In this document: piece by piece, positions 7,033 to 15,085 of the stretch | Layout of the letters: each line of letters begins with the position of its first letter | Numbering within the stretch: position 1 is the first letter of the stretch | From: an uncultured Flavobacteriales bacterium | GTDB lineage: Bacteria > Bacteroidota > Bacteroidia > Flavobacteriales_E > Vicingaceae | NCBI GenBank assembly: GCA_937901255.1 | Contig: CALCHN010000078.1 | Coordinates: forward strand, 1-26,853 | Length of the DNA: 26,853 nucleotides | Direction of reading: 5' to 3' | The notes under the pieces: model-generated | The model's input: only the letters and a program-made list of their open reading frames with translations | Told to the model about the DNA's origin: nothing | Database searches by the model: none | Program-made: the position numbers and the translations under genes

Positions 7033-8223
7033 ATGGATAGTTTAATTTTAGAGCATCAGGTAAAACTTACTCAAATAAACACAAAATTTAAACGATATTT
7101 ATTTCATACTATTGATTTAAACAACCGATTAATTGCCATAAAAGGTGCAAGAGGAGCTGGAAAAACAACACTATTGCTACAATTAGCAAAAGAAAAACTT
7201 TTAAACAAAGAAGCACTTTACATAAGTTTAGATCACATTTATTTTTATGAAAATAAATTATATGAGTTAGCTAAAAAATTTGAGCAATTTGGAGGAAGTC
7301 ATTTATTACTGGACGAGGTCCATAAATACCCTAATTGGTCAAGAGAAATTAAATTGATTTATGACAATTTTCCTAAATTATCTATCATTTTTACCTCATC
7401 TTCAATGATAGAGATTTATAAATCAGAATCTGATTTGAGTAGAAGAGCAGTCAGTTATAACTTAAAAGAATTGTCTTTTAGAGAGTTCATTGAATTTGAA
7501 ACAAAACAAAAATTTTCAGCACATTCTTTATCAGAATTATTACAAAATCACAACCCAATTGCATCACAAATTTTAAAAAAAATAAAACCATTGCCACTTT
7601 TTGAAAAATATTTAAGAATTGGCTCTTACCCTTATTATAAAGAGAACGAGGCACTTTTTAATCAAAAATTACTCAACACCATCAATTTAATTATCGAAAC
7701 GGACATAAATGCAGTAGAAAATCTTAATTATGAAACAATTATTAAACTTAAAAAACTTTTAAAATCAATAGCTACAAGCGTTCCTTTTACTCCAAACGTA
7801 TCTAAATTAAGCGAGTTGGTAGGACTTTCTAGAAACAGTTTGGTATCCGCCCTAAAAATGTTAGAGAAAGCAGCTTTGATAAATGAATTATATAAACCAA
7901 CCACAGGAATTGGAGTGCTTACAAAACCAGAAAAACTCTATTTGAATAATTCAAACTTACTTTACACTTTAGCTAAAGATAATACTAATATTGGTAATGT
8001 TAGAGAGACATTTGTTCTAAACCAACTTAAAGAGTTATATACCATTCACCTTCCTGAACAAGGAGATTTATTAATTGATGAAAAAATTATCTTAGAAATT
8101 GGAGGTAAAAACAAATCAAAAAAACAAGTTGAAAACATTAAAAATGCGTACATAGCAAAAGACCAAATTGAAATTGGAATTGACAACATTGTACCTGTTT
8201 GGCTGTTTGGTTTTATATATTAG
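7033..8223 (+). CDS. AAA-type ATP-binding protein (AAA_14 / DUF4143-like)
   Basis: This is a 396-residue P-loop ATPase. Walker A is G-A-R-G-A-G-K-T at residues 38-45 and Walker B is H-L-L-L-D-E-V-H at 90-97. A sensor-like I-I-F-T-S-S-S strand follows, then a R-R-A-V-S-Y segment. Residues ~235-295 look like a winged-helix region (S-K-L-S-E-L-V-G-L-S-R-N-S-L). The C-terminus has I-L-E-I-G-G-K-N-K-S-K-K-Q, the basic motif found near the end of DUF4143 proteins and reminiscent of PD-(D/E)xK folds. These ATPases are widespread in Bacteroidota and archaea, often in variable regions, and their biological role is unsettled. The gene is transcribed alone from a promoter at ~7005 and lies inside a repeat-rich island (4489-8583). 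Confidence 0.85.
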   Translation: MDSLILEHQVKLTQINTKFKRYLFHTIDLNNRLIAIKGARGAGKTTLLLQLAKEKLLNKEALYISLDHIYFYENKLYELAKKFEQFGGSHLLLDEVHKYPNWSREIKLIYDNFPKLSIIFTSSSMIEIYKSESDLSRRAVSYNLKELSFREFIEFETKQKFSAHSLSELLQNHNPIASQILKKIKPLPLFEKYLRIGSYPYYKENEALFNQKLLNTINLIIETDINAVENLNYETIIKLKKLLKSIATSVPFTPNVSKLSELVGLSRNSLVSALKMLEKAALINELYKPTTGIGVLTKPEKLYLNNSNLLYTLAKDNTNIGNVRETFVLNQLKELYTIHLPEQGDLLIDEKIILEIGGKNKSKKQVENIKNAYIAKDQIEIGIDNIVPVWLFGFIY

Positions 8224-8249
8224 AACAATCTATAACATTGAATGAAATT

Positions 8250-8317
8250 CCCCCTTAAACATCCTGCTTTGATTATGTTCATTACAAACTCCGAGGAACT
8301 TTTCCAACACTCAAACC
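8250..8317. repeat. diverged C-rich module after the ATPase gene
   Basis: This aligns with 4549-4618 (CCCCCTTAAAC ... AACTCCGAGGAACTTTTCCAACAC). It marks the right side of the 7033 ATPase gene as the other copy marks the region left of 4918. Confidence 0.6.
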
Positions 8318-8390
8318 CATTTCAAAACGTAAAACTTTTAACCTTCTAAACTATTTACCTCTTTGCGAGATATTTAACCTTCTTTGTAAC

Positions 8391-8460
8391 TAATACCTAA
8401 AGCCTAACGCCTAAAGCCTAAAGCCTAACGCCTAATACCTAACACCTCGTTCCTAACTCC
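8391..8460. repeat. degenerate 7-mer tandem tract (CCTAAAG / CCTAACG)
   Basis: About nine units of CCTAAnn stand head to tail. Similar tracts with CCTAACN occur at 23625-23680 and 25531-25560. The rest of the gap 8224-8583 is AT-rich and contains only the marR control region. Confidence 0.85.
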
Positions 8461-8519
8461 ACTACACCTAAGTCATTAATCTCTTTAAATCAATTGTTTT
8501 AACATCTTTTATAAAATAT

Positions 8520-8539
8520 ATGTATATACATTTAATGTT
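8520..8539. promoter_or_regulatory. putative MarR operator in front of marR
   Basis: Two overlapping palindromes, ATGTATATACAT (8520-8531) and ACATTTAATGT (8528-8538), form a 20-bp site. It recurs with one base change in front of the pirin gene at 9204-9223. The site covers the -33 region of the TATATTTG box at 8546-8553, so bound regulator would block transcription; autorepression is inferred. Confidence 0.7.
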
Positions 8540-8545
8540 TTTGTA

Positions 8546-8553
8546 TATATTTG
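8546..8553 (+). promoter_or_regulatory. -7 promoter box for marR
   Basis: TATATTTG matches TAnnTTTG and lies 30 bp upstream of the ATG at 8584. The normal -33 position is occupied by the palindromic operator. Confidence 0.6.
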
Positions 8554-8583
8554 CATCAGATTTTGAAAGAATAACTAAAAAAC

Positions 8584-9033
8584 ATGAAAATAGAAGACGA
8601 AATTAAACAGAGTAAATTTCACTCAGAATATCAAAAATTAGCTATTAATATATTATTTACCAATCAATGGTTAAGTGCCAACACTACTAAAATACTTAAA
8701 CCATTTGGCATTAGTCCGCAGCAATACAATGTATTGCGAATTTTAAAAGGACAATCGCCAAAAGCTATTTCGGTGAGCAATATTATGGAAAGAATGATAG
8801 ACAAAATGTCTAATACCAGCAGATTAGTGGAAAAGCTAAGACAAAAAGAATTGATTGAAAGAGTTACTTGTGAAAAAGATAGAAGACAAGTAGATGTAAA
8901 AATCACAAAAAAAGGACTGGACTTATTAGAAAAAGTAAAAACAGAAATGAACGCTTTTAAAACGATTAGTGATAACCTTACGGAAAAAGAAGCCAACACT
9001 ATTAATGACTTATTAGACAAAATGAGAGGATAA
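8584..9033 (+). CDS. MarR-family transcriptional regulator
   Basis: The 149-residue protein has the MarR layout: an N-terminal dimerisation helix, a winged helix-turn-helix at about residues 48-110 (Q-Y-N-V-L-R-I-L-K-G ... D-K-M-S-N-T-S-R-L-V-E-K-L-R), and the wing motif D99-R100-R101 followed by V-x-V-K-I-T-K-K-G. C-terminal dimerisation helices follow. MarR proteins bind palindromes as dimers and release them on binding small phenolic or oxidant ligands, or on cysteine oxidation. The only cysteine I see is in V-T-C-E-K-D, just before the wing, which would be an interesting sensor position. The operator at 8520 suggests autorepression, and the same operator before the downstream pirin gene suggests pirin and nitroreductase are its targets. 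Confidence 0.93.
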   Translation: MKIEDEIKQSKFHSEYQKLAINILFTNQWLSANTTKILKPFGISPQQYNVLRILKGQSPKAISVSNIMERMIDKMSNTSRLVEKLRQKELIERVTCEKDRRQVDVKITKKGLDLLEKVKTEMNAFKTISDNLTEKEANTINDLLDKMRG

Positions 9034-9044
9034 TTAGAGTCTGT

Positions 9045-9150
9045 CTATAAAACCCGACTTCTTCGTTATCCTCGTTTTAAAAACCAGTCATTTACTTTAG
9101 TAAACTCCTGATTTTTAAAACTTCGAAAGCCTCGAATTCGAACTTTATAG
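9045..9150. repeat. imperfect 106-bp inverted repeat between marR and pirin
   Basis: CTATAAA at 9045-9051 pairs with TTTATAG at 9144-9150. Imperfect pairing continues inward through CGA/TCG and GTTTT/AAAAC blocks to an apex near AGTCATTTAC-TTTA-GTAAACTCCT. It lies right after the marR stop, so it may terminate the marR transcript or be a decayed MITE-like insert. Confidence 0.65.
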
Positions 9151-9203
9151 TTCATCCTCTCAACATTAAAAACAAACTCTAATAAAACAATTTAATTAAA
9201 TAA

Positions 9204-9223
9204 ATGTATATACATTAAATGTT
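9204..9223. promoter_or_regulatory. putative MarR operator in front of pirin
   Basis: ATGTATATACAT (9204-9215; extends to a 14-bp perfect palindrome at 9203-9216) overlaps ACATTAAATGT (9212-9222). It matches the marR-proximal site at 19 of 20 bases and ends 14 bp before the pirin ATG. No clear TAnnTTTG box is seen nearby. Confidence 0.7.
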
Positions 9224-9237
9224 AAAACACATATATT

Positions 9238-9987
9238 ATGAAGATACTAACTAAAGAACAACAAGCAAAAGGCTCCTTTGATGGTGGAGCAATTATGGAA
9301 AACAAACCTATCGGGTTTCCACAAGATAGAGGTGAGCAAAAACCATTTTCTAACTTATTTTACTGGGCAAATGCTTGGTCGGATAAAGGCGGATTAATTG
9401 GCGAACATCCACACCAACTGTTCGAAATTATGTCGTTTGTTATTGATGGTGAAATACAGCATTACGATAATAAATATGAACGTTGGTTATCCTTAAAAAA
9501 AGGAGATGTACAAATAATCCGTTCTGGAAACGGCATCCGACATGCAGAAAAAATAATGCCTGGAGGTAGAATGTTTCAGATTTGGTTCGACCCAAACGTG
9601 CATGTAACTTACAATAAAGAAGCTTCTTACAGCGATTACAAAAGCGAAAACATGCATTATTTTGAAGAAAATGGTATTAAAGTAAAAAACTATATTGGCA
9701 AAGGTGGTCCAGTAGAAATGGATGCTGAAGAAGTAGTTATTAGTGAACTTACGCTGCCTAAAGGAAATCATATTATTGCCATCCCAGAAGGAAAAACAGC
9801 TACTTTTTACCTTATTAATGGTAAAGCTCAGGCAAACAATCAAGCCATAAAAGAGCATGATTTTATTATTGCTGAAGATGAAAAAACAATCACTTTTGAT
9901 GTTGAAGAAGAAACCCACTTATTTACCGTAGAAGTAGCGAAAAAACTGAGTTACAAAACATATTTAGAATTAAATAAATTCAGTTAA
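9238..9987 (+). CDS. pirin-family protein (bicupin)
   Basis: The 249-residue protein carries the pirin N-terminal cupin with all four metal ligands of the family: His57 and His59 (G-E-H-P-H-x-x-F-E), then His102 and Glu104 (G-N-G-I-R-H-A-E). The D-G-E-I-Q-H-x-D and G-D-V-Q strands are also present. A second, degenerate C-terminal cupin follows. Bacterial pirins are iron-binding proteins; some show quercetinase activity and others respond to redox state. The pairing with a MarR regulator and a nitroreductase suggests a response to phenolic or quinone-like compounds, which is inference. The nitroreductase gene follows after 57 bp on the same strand, so one operon is likely. Control by the palindrome at 9204 is expected. 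Confidence 0.93.
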   Translation: MKILTKEQQAKGSFDGGAIMENKPIGFPQDRGEQKPFSNLFYWANAWSDKGGLIGEHPHQLFEIMSFVIDGEIQHYDNKYERWLSLKKGDVQIIRSGNGIRHAEKIMPGGRMFQIWFDPNVHVTYNKEASYSDYKSENMHYFEENGIKVKNYIGKGGPVEMDAEEVVISELTLPKGNHIIAIPEGKTATFYLINGKAQANNQAIKEHDFIIAEDEKTITFDVEEETHLFTVEVAKKLSYKTYLELNKFS

Positions 9988-10044
9988 TTGTTAATTTGGG
10001 TAACCCTAAACTTATAATCTCATAAACTTATAAACTAGAAAAAA

Positions 10045-10569
10045 ATGAAAATCATCCCAGAAATAGCTAATAGATTTAGTCCGACAACATTTACAAAACA
10101 AGCGTTAAGTGAAGAACAAATGCTCACACTCTTTACAGCTGCGGGTAGAGCTGCATCTGCTTTTAACGAACAACCTTGGCGTTTTATTTATGCTTTAAAA
10201 CAGGATAAGGATGCTTTCAACAACATCTTAGAATGTTTGGTTGAAGGAAACCAAGAGTGGGCTAAAAATGCTGCTGCCTTAGTTATTACTACAACCAAAA
10301 AAACATACACCAAAAACGATCAACCCAATTCTACCAACAAACACGATTTAGGATTAGCAGTAGGTAATTTATCAGCACAAGCTACCGCAATGGGCTTACA
10401 TTTACATCAAATGGGTGGTTTTTCAGCTGAAAGAGCCATCAATAACCTAAATATACCCGAAGGTTTTGAACCTGTTACAGCTATTGCAATTGGTTATTAT
10501 GATGGAGAATTTGTAGAAAAACCCAGAAAAGCAATTGAAGAAATCGTATTTAAAAACGAGTGGAAGTAA
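10045..10569 (+). CDS. nitroreductase-family FMN protein
   Basis: This is a short (174-residue) member of the nitroreductase fold. The FMN-phosphate/ring-binding segment R35-A-A-S38-A-F-N-E-Q-P-W45 sits near the N-terminus. The D-L-G-L-A-V-G-N-L-x-x-Q-A helix is in the middle, followed by G-L-x-x-H-Q-M-G-G-F and a C-terminal A-I-A-I-G-Y-Y-D-G. The family reduces nitro groups, quinones or flavin-like substrates with NAD(P)H as FMN-bound dimers. The substrate cannot be read from sequence. It lies directly after the pirin gene and ends just before a strong shared terminator, so it closes the pirin operon. In other Bacteroidota I recall similar marR-pirin-nitroreductase groupings, often with a YceI gene, which is absent here. 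Confidence 0.9.
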   Translation: MKIIPEIANRFSPTTFTKQALSEEQMLTLFTAAGRAASAFNEQPWRFIYALKQDKDAFNNILECLVEGNQEWAKNAAALVITTTKKTYTKNDQPNSTNKHDLGLAVGNLSAQATAMGLHLHQMGGFSAERAINNLNIPEGFEPVTAIAIGYYDGEFVEKPRKAIEEIVFKNEWK

Positions 10570-10574
10570 AACTG

Positions 10575-10612
10575 TAACCCTTTCCAAAAGTTATAAACTT
10601 TTGGAAGGGTTA
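10575..10612. terminator. bidirectional hairpin between convergent genes
   Basis: A ~17-bp stem (TAACCCTTTCCAAAAGTT against AACTTTTGGAAGGGTTA, with one bulged T) has an ATA loop. It lies 5 bp after the nitroreductase stop and 10 bp from the end of the convergent 10623 gene. It can end transcripts from both sides. Confidence 0.75.
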
Positions 10613-10622
10613 TACTTAAACC

Positions 10623-13600
10623 TTACTCCTTAATAAACTTAATGGTTTTATTCGCTTTAGCAGTATTTATCTGTAAGAAGTAAATACCTTTTGCCAAACT
10701 ACTAATATTAATTTGTTGTTGACTATTACTATTAAATTTTGGATATAACACTTCTTTTCCTGCAAGGTCAGTAATTATCATACTCATGTTGTTATCTGTT
10801 GATAATCCAGCTATTGTAAGCATATTACTTGCTGGATTAGGATAAACAGTAATATTATTCATACCCAACTCATTTACCCCGACAAAAGCACTATCAATAA
10901 TATTAATGTTATCTAAATAAACCGTGTTTCCGAAACCGGCTTTGTTTTCAAAAATAAAGTCAACACTTGTTAATCCGTTTAAACTACTCAAATCTATTAC
11001 TTCATTTCTCCATTGAGAAGCTGTTGGCACAAAAAACAAAGGATAATTTGGTGCTGTAGCTAAGTCGTTACCTGTTTTTTGCCAAAGTAATTGCTTGGTA
11101 GCTCCGCAATCATTCGTGTAATAAACAGAAAGCGTATCGTATCTTGTTCCTCCAAAAAAAGCATGAGCCACATCAAAAGATAGTGAAGAGGCACTAACGC
11201 CTGTAAAGTCATATCGTGGAGAAACTAACCAATCTAATTGTCCAGTATAGTCATTACTTCTGTTATCTATAAACACACAAGAAGTACTCGTTCCGTGAGC
11301 TCCTAATGTATTATTATGTTGCCATGTTGCAGCATTATCAGTATTAATCACACTCCAACCACTTGGTGTTACTGTACCATTTTCAAAACCTTCAGTAAGT
11401 GGCAAACTACTTCCTACTGTAGGCGATTGAACAACGATGTAAGCATTTTTATATAAGGAATCCGTTCCATTTACATTACTCACTACCAAAGAAACATCAT
11501 ACGCTCCATTAGTTGGATAGCAAACCGTTGGATTTATATCTGTTGAAGTGCTAGGTGTACCTCCCGGAAAATACCAAGTCCATTGCTGACCCAAGTTAAT
11601 GGTTTGATTGGTAAACGTAGCACAAACTCCCGGGCAAATAGCTGTATCTGGCGACATAAACTGAGCAACAGGAGGCGTATTTGCTTGAAAAACATTAGAC
11701 TCCCAAATTCCTCTACCATAAGTAGCTGCTCTAATTTTTCCTGTGGGATAAAATATTTCTAACTCATTTACCTGAACATTTGGTAAATTATCCATAAAAG
11801 CTTCCCAGTTTAGTAAATCATCATTTTTGTAATACACACCCATATCTGTCCCTACATAAATACCATTGTTGGTACCATGTTCATAAACCACACAATTTAC
11901 AGGCATATTAGGCAAGTTCCCCGAAACGTTTGTCCACGAAGTACCTCCATCAATAGATTTAAACACTTTATTTCCATTAGAAAAACCTGAAAAACTAACC
12001 CAAAGTATGTTAGGGTTTTGATTATGAACCGTTATATAACTAATATTTAGATTAGGCAATCCATTATTAATTACTGTCCAATTAGCACCACCGTTAGTAG
12101 TTTTTCTTAGTTGAGTTAAGGTAGCAATATAAATTACATTAGAATTAGAAGGAGCTACAGCCATAGAGCGAATAGTTCCTGTTGCAGAAAAATTTGAAAT
12201 TTGTGTCCAACTTATCCCTCTGTTAGTGGTTTTAAATACATTTTCATAACCTGCATAAAGCGTAGTGGGGTTATTAGGATCTATTACATAAGGAGTAACC
12301 CAAGCACCTGTTTCACTAATGCTTCCTGTAATTCCAGTAAAAGAAGCTCCTCCATTTGATGAACGGTAAATATTTCCAAATTGGCTGGTAGAATAAATGT
12401 AATTATTATCAGAATAATCTACTATACATTCCATTCCATCACCACCAGTTACATGTGTCCAACTACCTGATTTTAATAAGCTACAACCATTATCTTGAGC
12501 TCCGCCAATAATAGTTCCTGCATTGGTAGCACTCATTCCTAGTCGATAAAACTGAGTAACTTCTAAGCCTGCAGTTAAATCAGTCCAAGAACTTCCAGAA
12601 TTAGTACTTTTAAAAATTCCACCATCAGAACCACAAAACAAATTATTTCCAAAATAATCTAAAGTATGAATATCAGCATGAACATAGCCATAGCTTCCTG
12701 TTGGCCAATTCCATTGTGTATTTGCGAAAAAATTAGCTCCTCCATCAAGAGATTTCCACACGTTAACTCCTCCAGTAAACAATTCATTTTTATTTGTTGG
12801 AGAAACAGCTAATGCCAAATCATACCAACCTTGTCCACCAGAGTCGGAACCAGAGGTGTTCCAACCCATAATGTTAGGAGTGTTAGCTCTTAAGGTAAAA
12901 GAATTCCCTCCATTTGTAGAACGATAAAGTCCTAGAAACCCATTATCGCTTGAGTTCGTAGCTAATGCATAAACATAATTGGTATCATCTGCAGTAACTG
13001 CTATAGACATTCTTCCTATTTGGCTAATAGATGGCAACCCACTAGTAATCATTGAAAAACTAGTGCCATCAACCGATTTAAAAAAATTGGTGTTTGTACA
13101 TGCAAAAACTGTAGTTGGATTTAGTGGATTAAACTCTACATCTCTAAAAACACCGTTTCTTACACTTATCCAACTTGTTCCAGAATTACTAGTTTTCCAT
13201 AAACCATTATTAGTAGCTACATACAAAATAGCAGGATTAATTGGATTGATTATGATTTTATTCATTACTCTTGATTGAGAAGTTGACCAATTTAATCCAG
13301 TTGATTGCCAAGTATTTCCTCCATCTATTGATTTAATAACGCCAATGCTATACGTATCACTTCCATCACCATCTCCTGTAGCTAAATAAATCTCGTTTGA
13401 ATTTTGTGGATTGATTGCAATTCCTGAAACTCCTAAAGTTGCTAATGTATCGGTTAATGGTATCCAAGAGTTTCCTCCATTGGTAGATTTCCAACACCCA
13501 CCGGCAGGAGCTCCAACAAAAATAACATTTGAATTGTTTGGATCAACAGCAACTACATTTATTCTTCCAATACCTGGATTCCAACCTATAGAGTTCCAAC

Positions 13601-13937
13601 TTTGTGGTCCTAATGGTGTCCAGTTAGATGATTTTGCTCCGGATTTTGCTTTGCTTGTATTGTATTTCTGATGAAATTTTAAATGCTCATTCCATGCTAA
13701 GCTTGGGTCAGGAAAATTCCCATTTTCATCCACCCTAGCTTCCATAAGGTATTCCCAACGTTTAAATTGTTTCCAGCCTTTACCTCTTTCGTAAGATTTA
13801 TTTTCCCAATGCTTATAAAATGCTTCTTGAATTTCGTAAAAATTGGCTGTTTTGTTCTCCATCATACGAACATATTCCTGCGAATAAGCGTACGAGCTAA
13901 CTATAATTCCTATTATGATAAGTATAATTCTTTGCAT
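10623..13937 (-). CDS. secreted beta-propeller protein with PKD and C-terminal T9SS sorting domain
   Basis: The 1104-residue product starts with a signal peptide (hydrophobic core at residues 4-16, S-Y-A-Y-S-Q cleavage region). Residues ~100-745 carry many VPS10/BNR-type propeller units, seen as repeated K-S-x-D/N-G-G-x-S/N-W motifs and N-P-x-x-P-x-x-x-Y/F strands. A PKD domain follows at ~752-835 (W-x-W-Y-F-P-G-G). Then comes a jelly-roll/MAM-like domain at ~845-1018 (E-G-F-E-N-G, with W-L-V-S-P and V-Y-L-D-N-I-N-I). A type A sorting domain closes the protein (V-Y-P-N-P-A-S at ~1032, G-I-Y-F-L-Q-I). It should be exported by T9SS and surface-bound or released. The propeller could bind or degrade glycans or proteins, but no catalytic residues are evident. 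It is transcribed alone and ends at a bidirectional terminator. Confidence 0.93.
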   Translation of the reverse strand: MQRIILIIIGIIVSSYAYSQEYVRMMENKTANFYEIQEAFYKHWENKSYERGKGWKQFKRWEYLMEARVDENGNFPDPSLAWNEHLKFHQKYNTSKAKSGAKSSNWTPLGPQSWNSIGWNPGIGRINVVAVDPNNSNVIFVGAPAGGCWKSTNGGNSWIPLTDTLATLGVSGIAINPQNSNEIYLATGDGDGSDTYSIGVIKSIDGGNTWQSTGLNWSTSQSRVMNKIIINPINPAILYVATNNGLWKTSNSGTSWISVRNGVFRDVEFNPLNPTTVFACTNTNFFKSVDGTSFSMITSGLPSISQIGRMSIAVTADDTNYVYALATNSSDNGFLGLYRSTNGGNSFTLRANTPNIMGWNTSGSDSGGQGWYDLALAVSPTNKNELFTGGVNVWKSLDGGANFFANTQWNWPTGSYGYVHADIHTLDYFGNNLFCGSDGGIFKSTNSGSSWTDLTAGLEVTQFYRLGMSATNAGTIIGGAQDNGCSLLKSGSWTHVTGGDGMECIVDYSDNNYIYSTSQFGNIYRSSNGGASFTGITGSISETGAWVTPYVIDPNNPTTLYAGYENVFKTTNRGISWTQISNFSATGTIRSMAVAPSNSNVIYIATLTQLRKTTNGGANWTVINNGLPNLNISYITVHNQNPNILWVSFSGFSNGNKVFKSIDGGTSWTNVSGNLPNMPVNCVVYEHGTNNGIYVGTDMGVYYKNDDLLNWEAFMDNLPNVQVNELEIFYPTGKIRAATYGRGIWESNVFQANTPPVAQFMSPDTAICPGVCATFTNQTINLGQQWTWYFPGGTPSTSTDINPTVCYPTNGAYDVSLVVSNVNGTDSLYKNAYIVVQSPTVGSSLPLTEGFENGTVTPSGWSVINTDNAATWQHNNTLGAHGTSTSCVFIDNRSNDYTGQLDWLVSPRYDFTGVSASSLSFDVAHAFFGGTRYDTLSVYYTNDCGATKQLLWQKTGNDLATAPNYPLFFVPTASQWRNEVIDLSSLNGLTSVDFIFENKAGFGNTVYLDNINIIDSAFVGVNELGMNNITVYPNPASNMLTIAGLSTDNNMSMIITDLAGKEVLYPKFNSNSQQQINISSLAKGIYFLQINTAKANKTIKFIKE

Positions 13938-13973
13938 ATTAAATAATTATTAAAAACTAGGTATAAATCCTTT

Positions 13974-13981
13974 CAAAAATA
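13974..13981 (-). promoter_or_regulatory. candidate -7 box for the propeller gene
   Basis: On the minus strand the bases read TATTTTTG, matching TAnnTTTG, about 37 bp upstream of the ATG at 13937. A TTTG lies 25 bp further upstream, which is longer than usual. Confidence 0.4.
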
Positions 13982-14037
13982 CTGAATTTATTAAACTTTA
14001 AATTATCAAAAAAGCAATTTAATATATGAATCTTATT

Positions 14038-14045
14038 TATCTTTG
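14038..14045 (+). promoter_or_regulatory. candidate -7 box for the 14073 gene
   Basis: TATCTTTG matches TAnnTTTG and lies 27 bp before the ATG. No good -33 motif is visible. Confidence 0.45.
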
Positions 14046-14072
14046 AACTTTACAAACCTAACGATATAAATT

Positions 14073-14579
14073 ATGAAAAAACTAATTTTAATTTGCAGCA
14101 TTATTTTGATTGGATTTAACAATAATGCCAACGCACAAAATCCTATTGATGTTGGTCAGATGCAGTTAAATGCTGGTTTCGGACTATCTAATTATGGACT
14201 TCCTGTTTATGTTGGGTTAGATTATGGTGTTCATCCAGACGTAACTATTGGTGGTGAAGTTTCTTTTAGAAGTTATCGCGAAAATTATTTTGGTACTAAA
14301 TACGGACATACCATCTTTGGGTTTAGTGCCAATGGTAATTATCACTTTAACACCATTATGGGTATTCCCGATAATTTTGATTTTTATGCTGGAGCAAACA
14401 TTGGTTTTGTAATGTGGAATTCTCCTAGTGGCTATGGTGGTAGCAGAACTTCCGGACTAGGACTAGGTTTACAAGTAGGAGGAAGATATTACTTCAACGA
14501 AAAATTTGGTCTAAACCTTGAATTTGGTGGAGGAAATTCTTTTAGTGGTGGAAAAATTGGTATTTCCGTTAGGTTTTAA
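14073..14579 (+). CDS. small outer-membrane beta-barrel protein
   Basis: The 168-residue protein has a clear signal peptide (M-K-K-L-I-L-I-C..., cleavage after A-N-A-Q at about residue 22). The remainder has alternating polar/hydrophobic strands rich in Gly, Tyr and Phe (G-L-S-N-Y-G, G-G-E-V-S-F-R, Y-A-G-A-N-I-G-F, L-G-L-Q-V-G-G-R-Y-Y-F) and ends in the aromatic V-R-F. This is the pattern of 8-stranded outer-membrane barrels (OmpW/OmpA-like 'outer membrane beta-barrel' class). The ligand or role is unknown. It is transcribed alone, and its stop is 1 bp from the stop of convergent purE. Confidence 0.8.
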   Translation: MKKLILICSIILIGFNNNANAQNPIDVGQMQLNAGFGLSNYGLPVYVGLDYGVHPDVTIGGEVSFRSYRENYFGTKYGHTIFGFSANGNYHFNTIMGIPDNFDFYAGANIGFVMWNSPSGYGGSRTSGLGLGLQVGGRYYFNEKFGLNLEFGGGNSFSGGKIGISVRF

Positions 14580-14580
14580 T

Positions 14581-15072
14581 CTACCCTTTTAATTTCTTTA
14601 CTTTTTCCATTACAGCATCGTTTAGCTCTTGCTTATAAGTTTGCATTTTTTGTTGGATGGATTTATCTCCTACCGACAAAATTTGTAAGGCTAGCAACCC
14701 TGCATTTTTAGCTCCATTTAAAGCTACTGTAGCCACAGGAACACCTCCCGGCATCTGTAAAATGGATAAAACAGAATCCCAACCATCAATAGAGTTAGAT
14801 GATTTAATAGGTACGCCAATAACTGGGAGTGGCGTAATGGATGCTACCATTCCAGGCAAATGAGCTGCACCTCCTGCTCCTGCAATAATTACTTCAATTC
14901 CTCTTTGGTGAGCATTTTCAGCAAATTCTACCATTCGCTTAGGAGTTCTGTGTGCAGAAACTATAGTAATCTCAAAAGGAACATTAAATGATTGGATAAC
15001 ATCTGCTGCTTGTTGCATAACAGGCAAATCAGAATCGGATCCCATTATAATACTAATTTTTGGTTGACTCAT
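14581..15072 (-). CDS. purE: N5-carboxyaminoimidazole ribonucleotide mutase
   Basis: The 163-residue protein has the class I PurE length and motifs: G-S-D-S-D-L-P-V-M at residues 11-19 (phosphate/ribose binding), S-A-H-R-T-P at about 39-44 (catalytic His), G-A-G-G-A-A-H-L-P-G-M in the middle, and P-V-I-G-V-P. It moves the carboxyl group of N5-CAIR to C4 to give CAIR in de novo purine synthesis, acting as a cytoplasmic octamer. The gene follows purK after 13 bp, so the two consecutive steps are one operon in the order purK-purE. Confidence 0.98.
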   Translation of the reverse strand: MSQPKISIIMGSDSDLPVMQQAADVIQSFNVPFEITIVSAHRTPKRMVEFAENAHQRGIEVIIAGAGGAAHLPGMVASITPLPVIGVPIKSSNSIDGWDSVLSILQMPGGVPVATVALNGAKNAGLLALQILSVGDKSIQQKMQTYKQELNDAVMEKVKKLKG

Positions 15073-15085
15073 CGCTTTTTGGTTT

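Noticed and set aside
8391..8460. 7-mer tract as a CRISPR array or telomere-like repeat
   Set aside because: Units are 7 bp with no spacers, and the tract is internal, short and degenerate, so it is a microsatellite.
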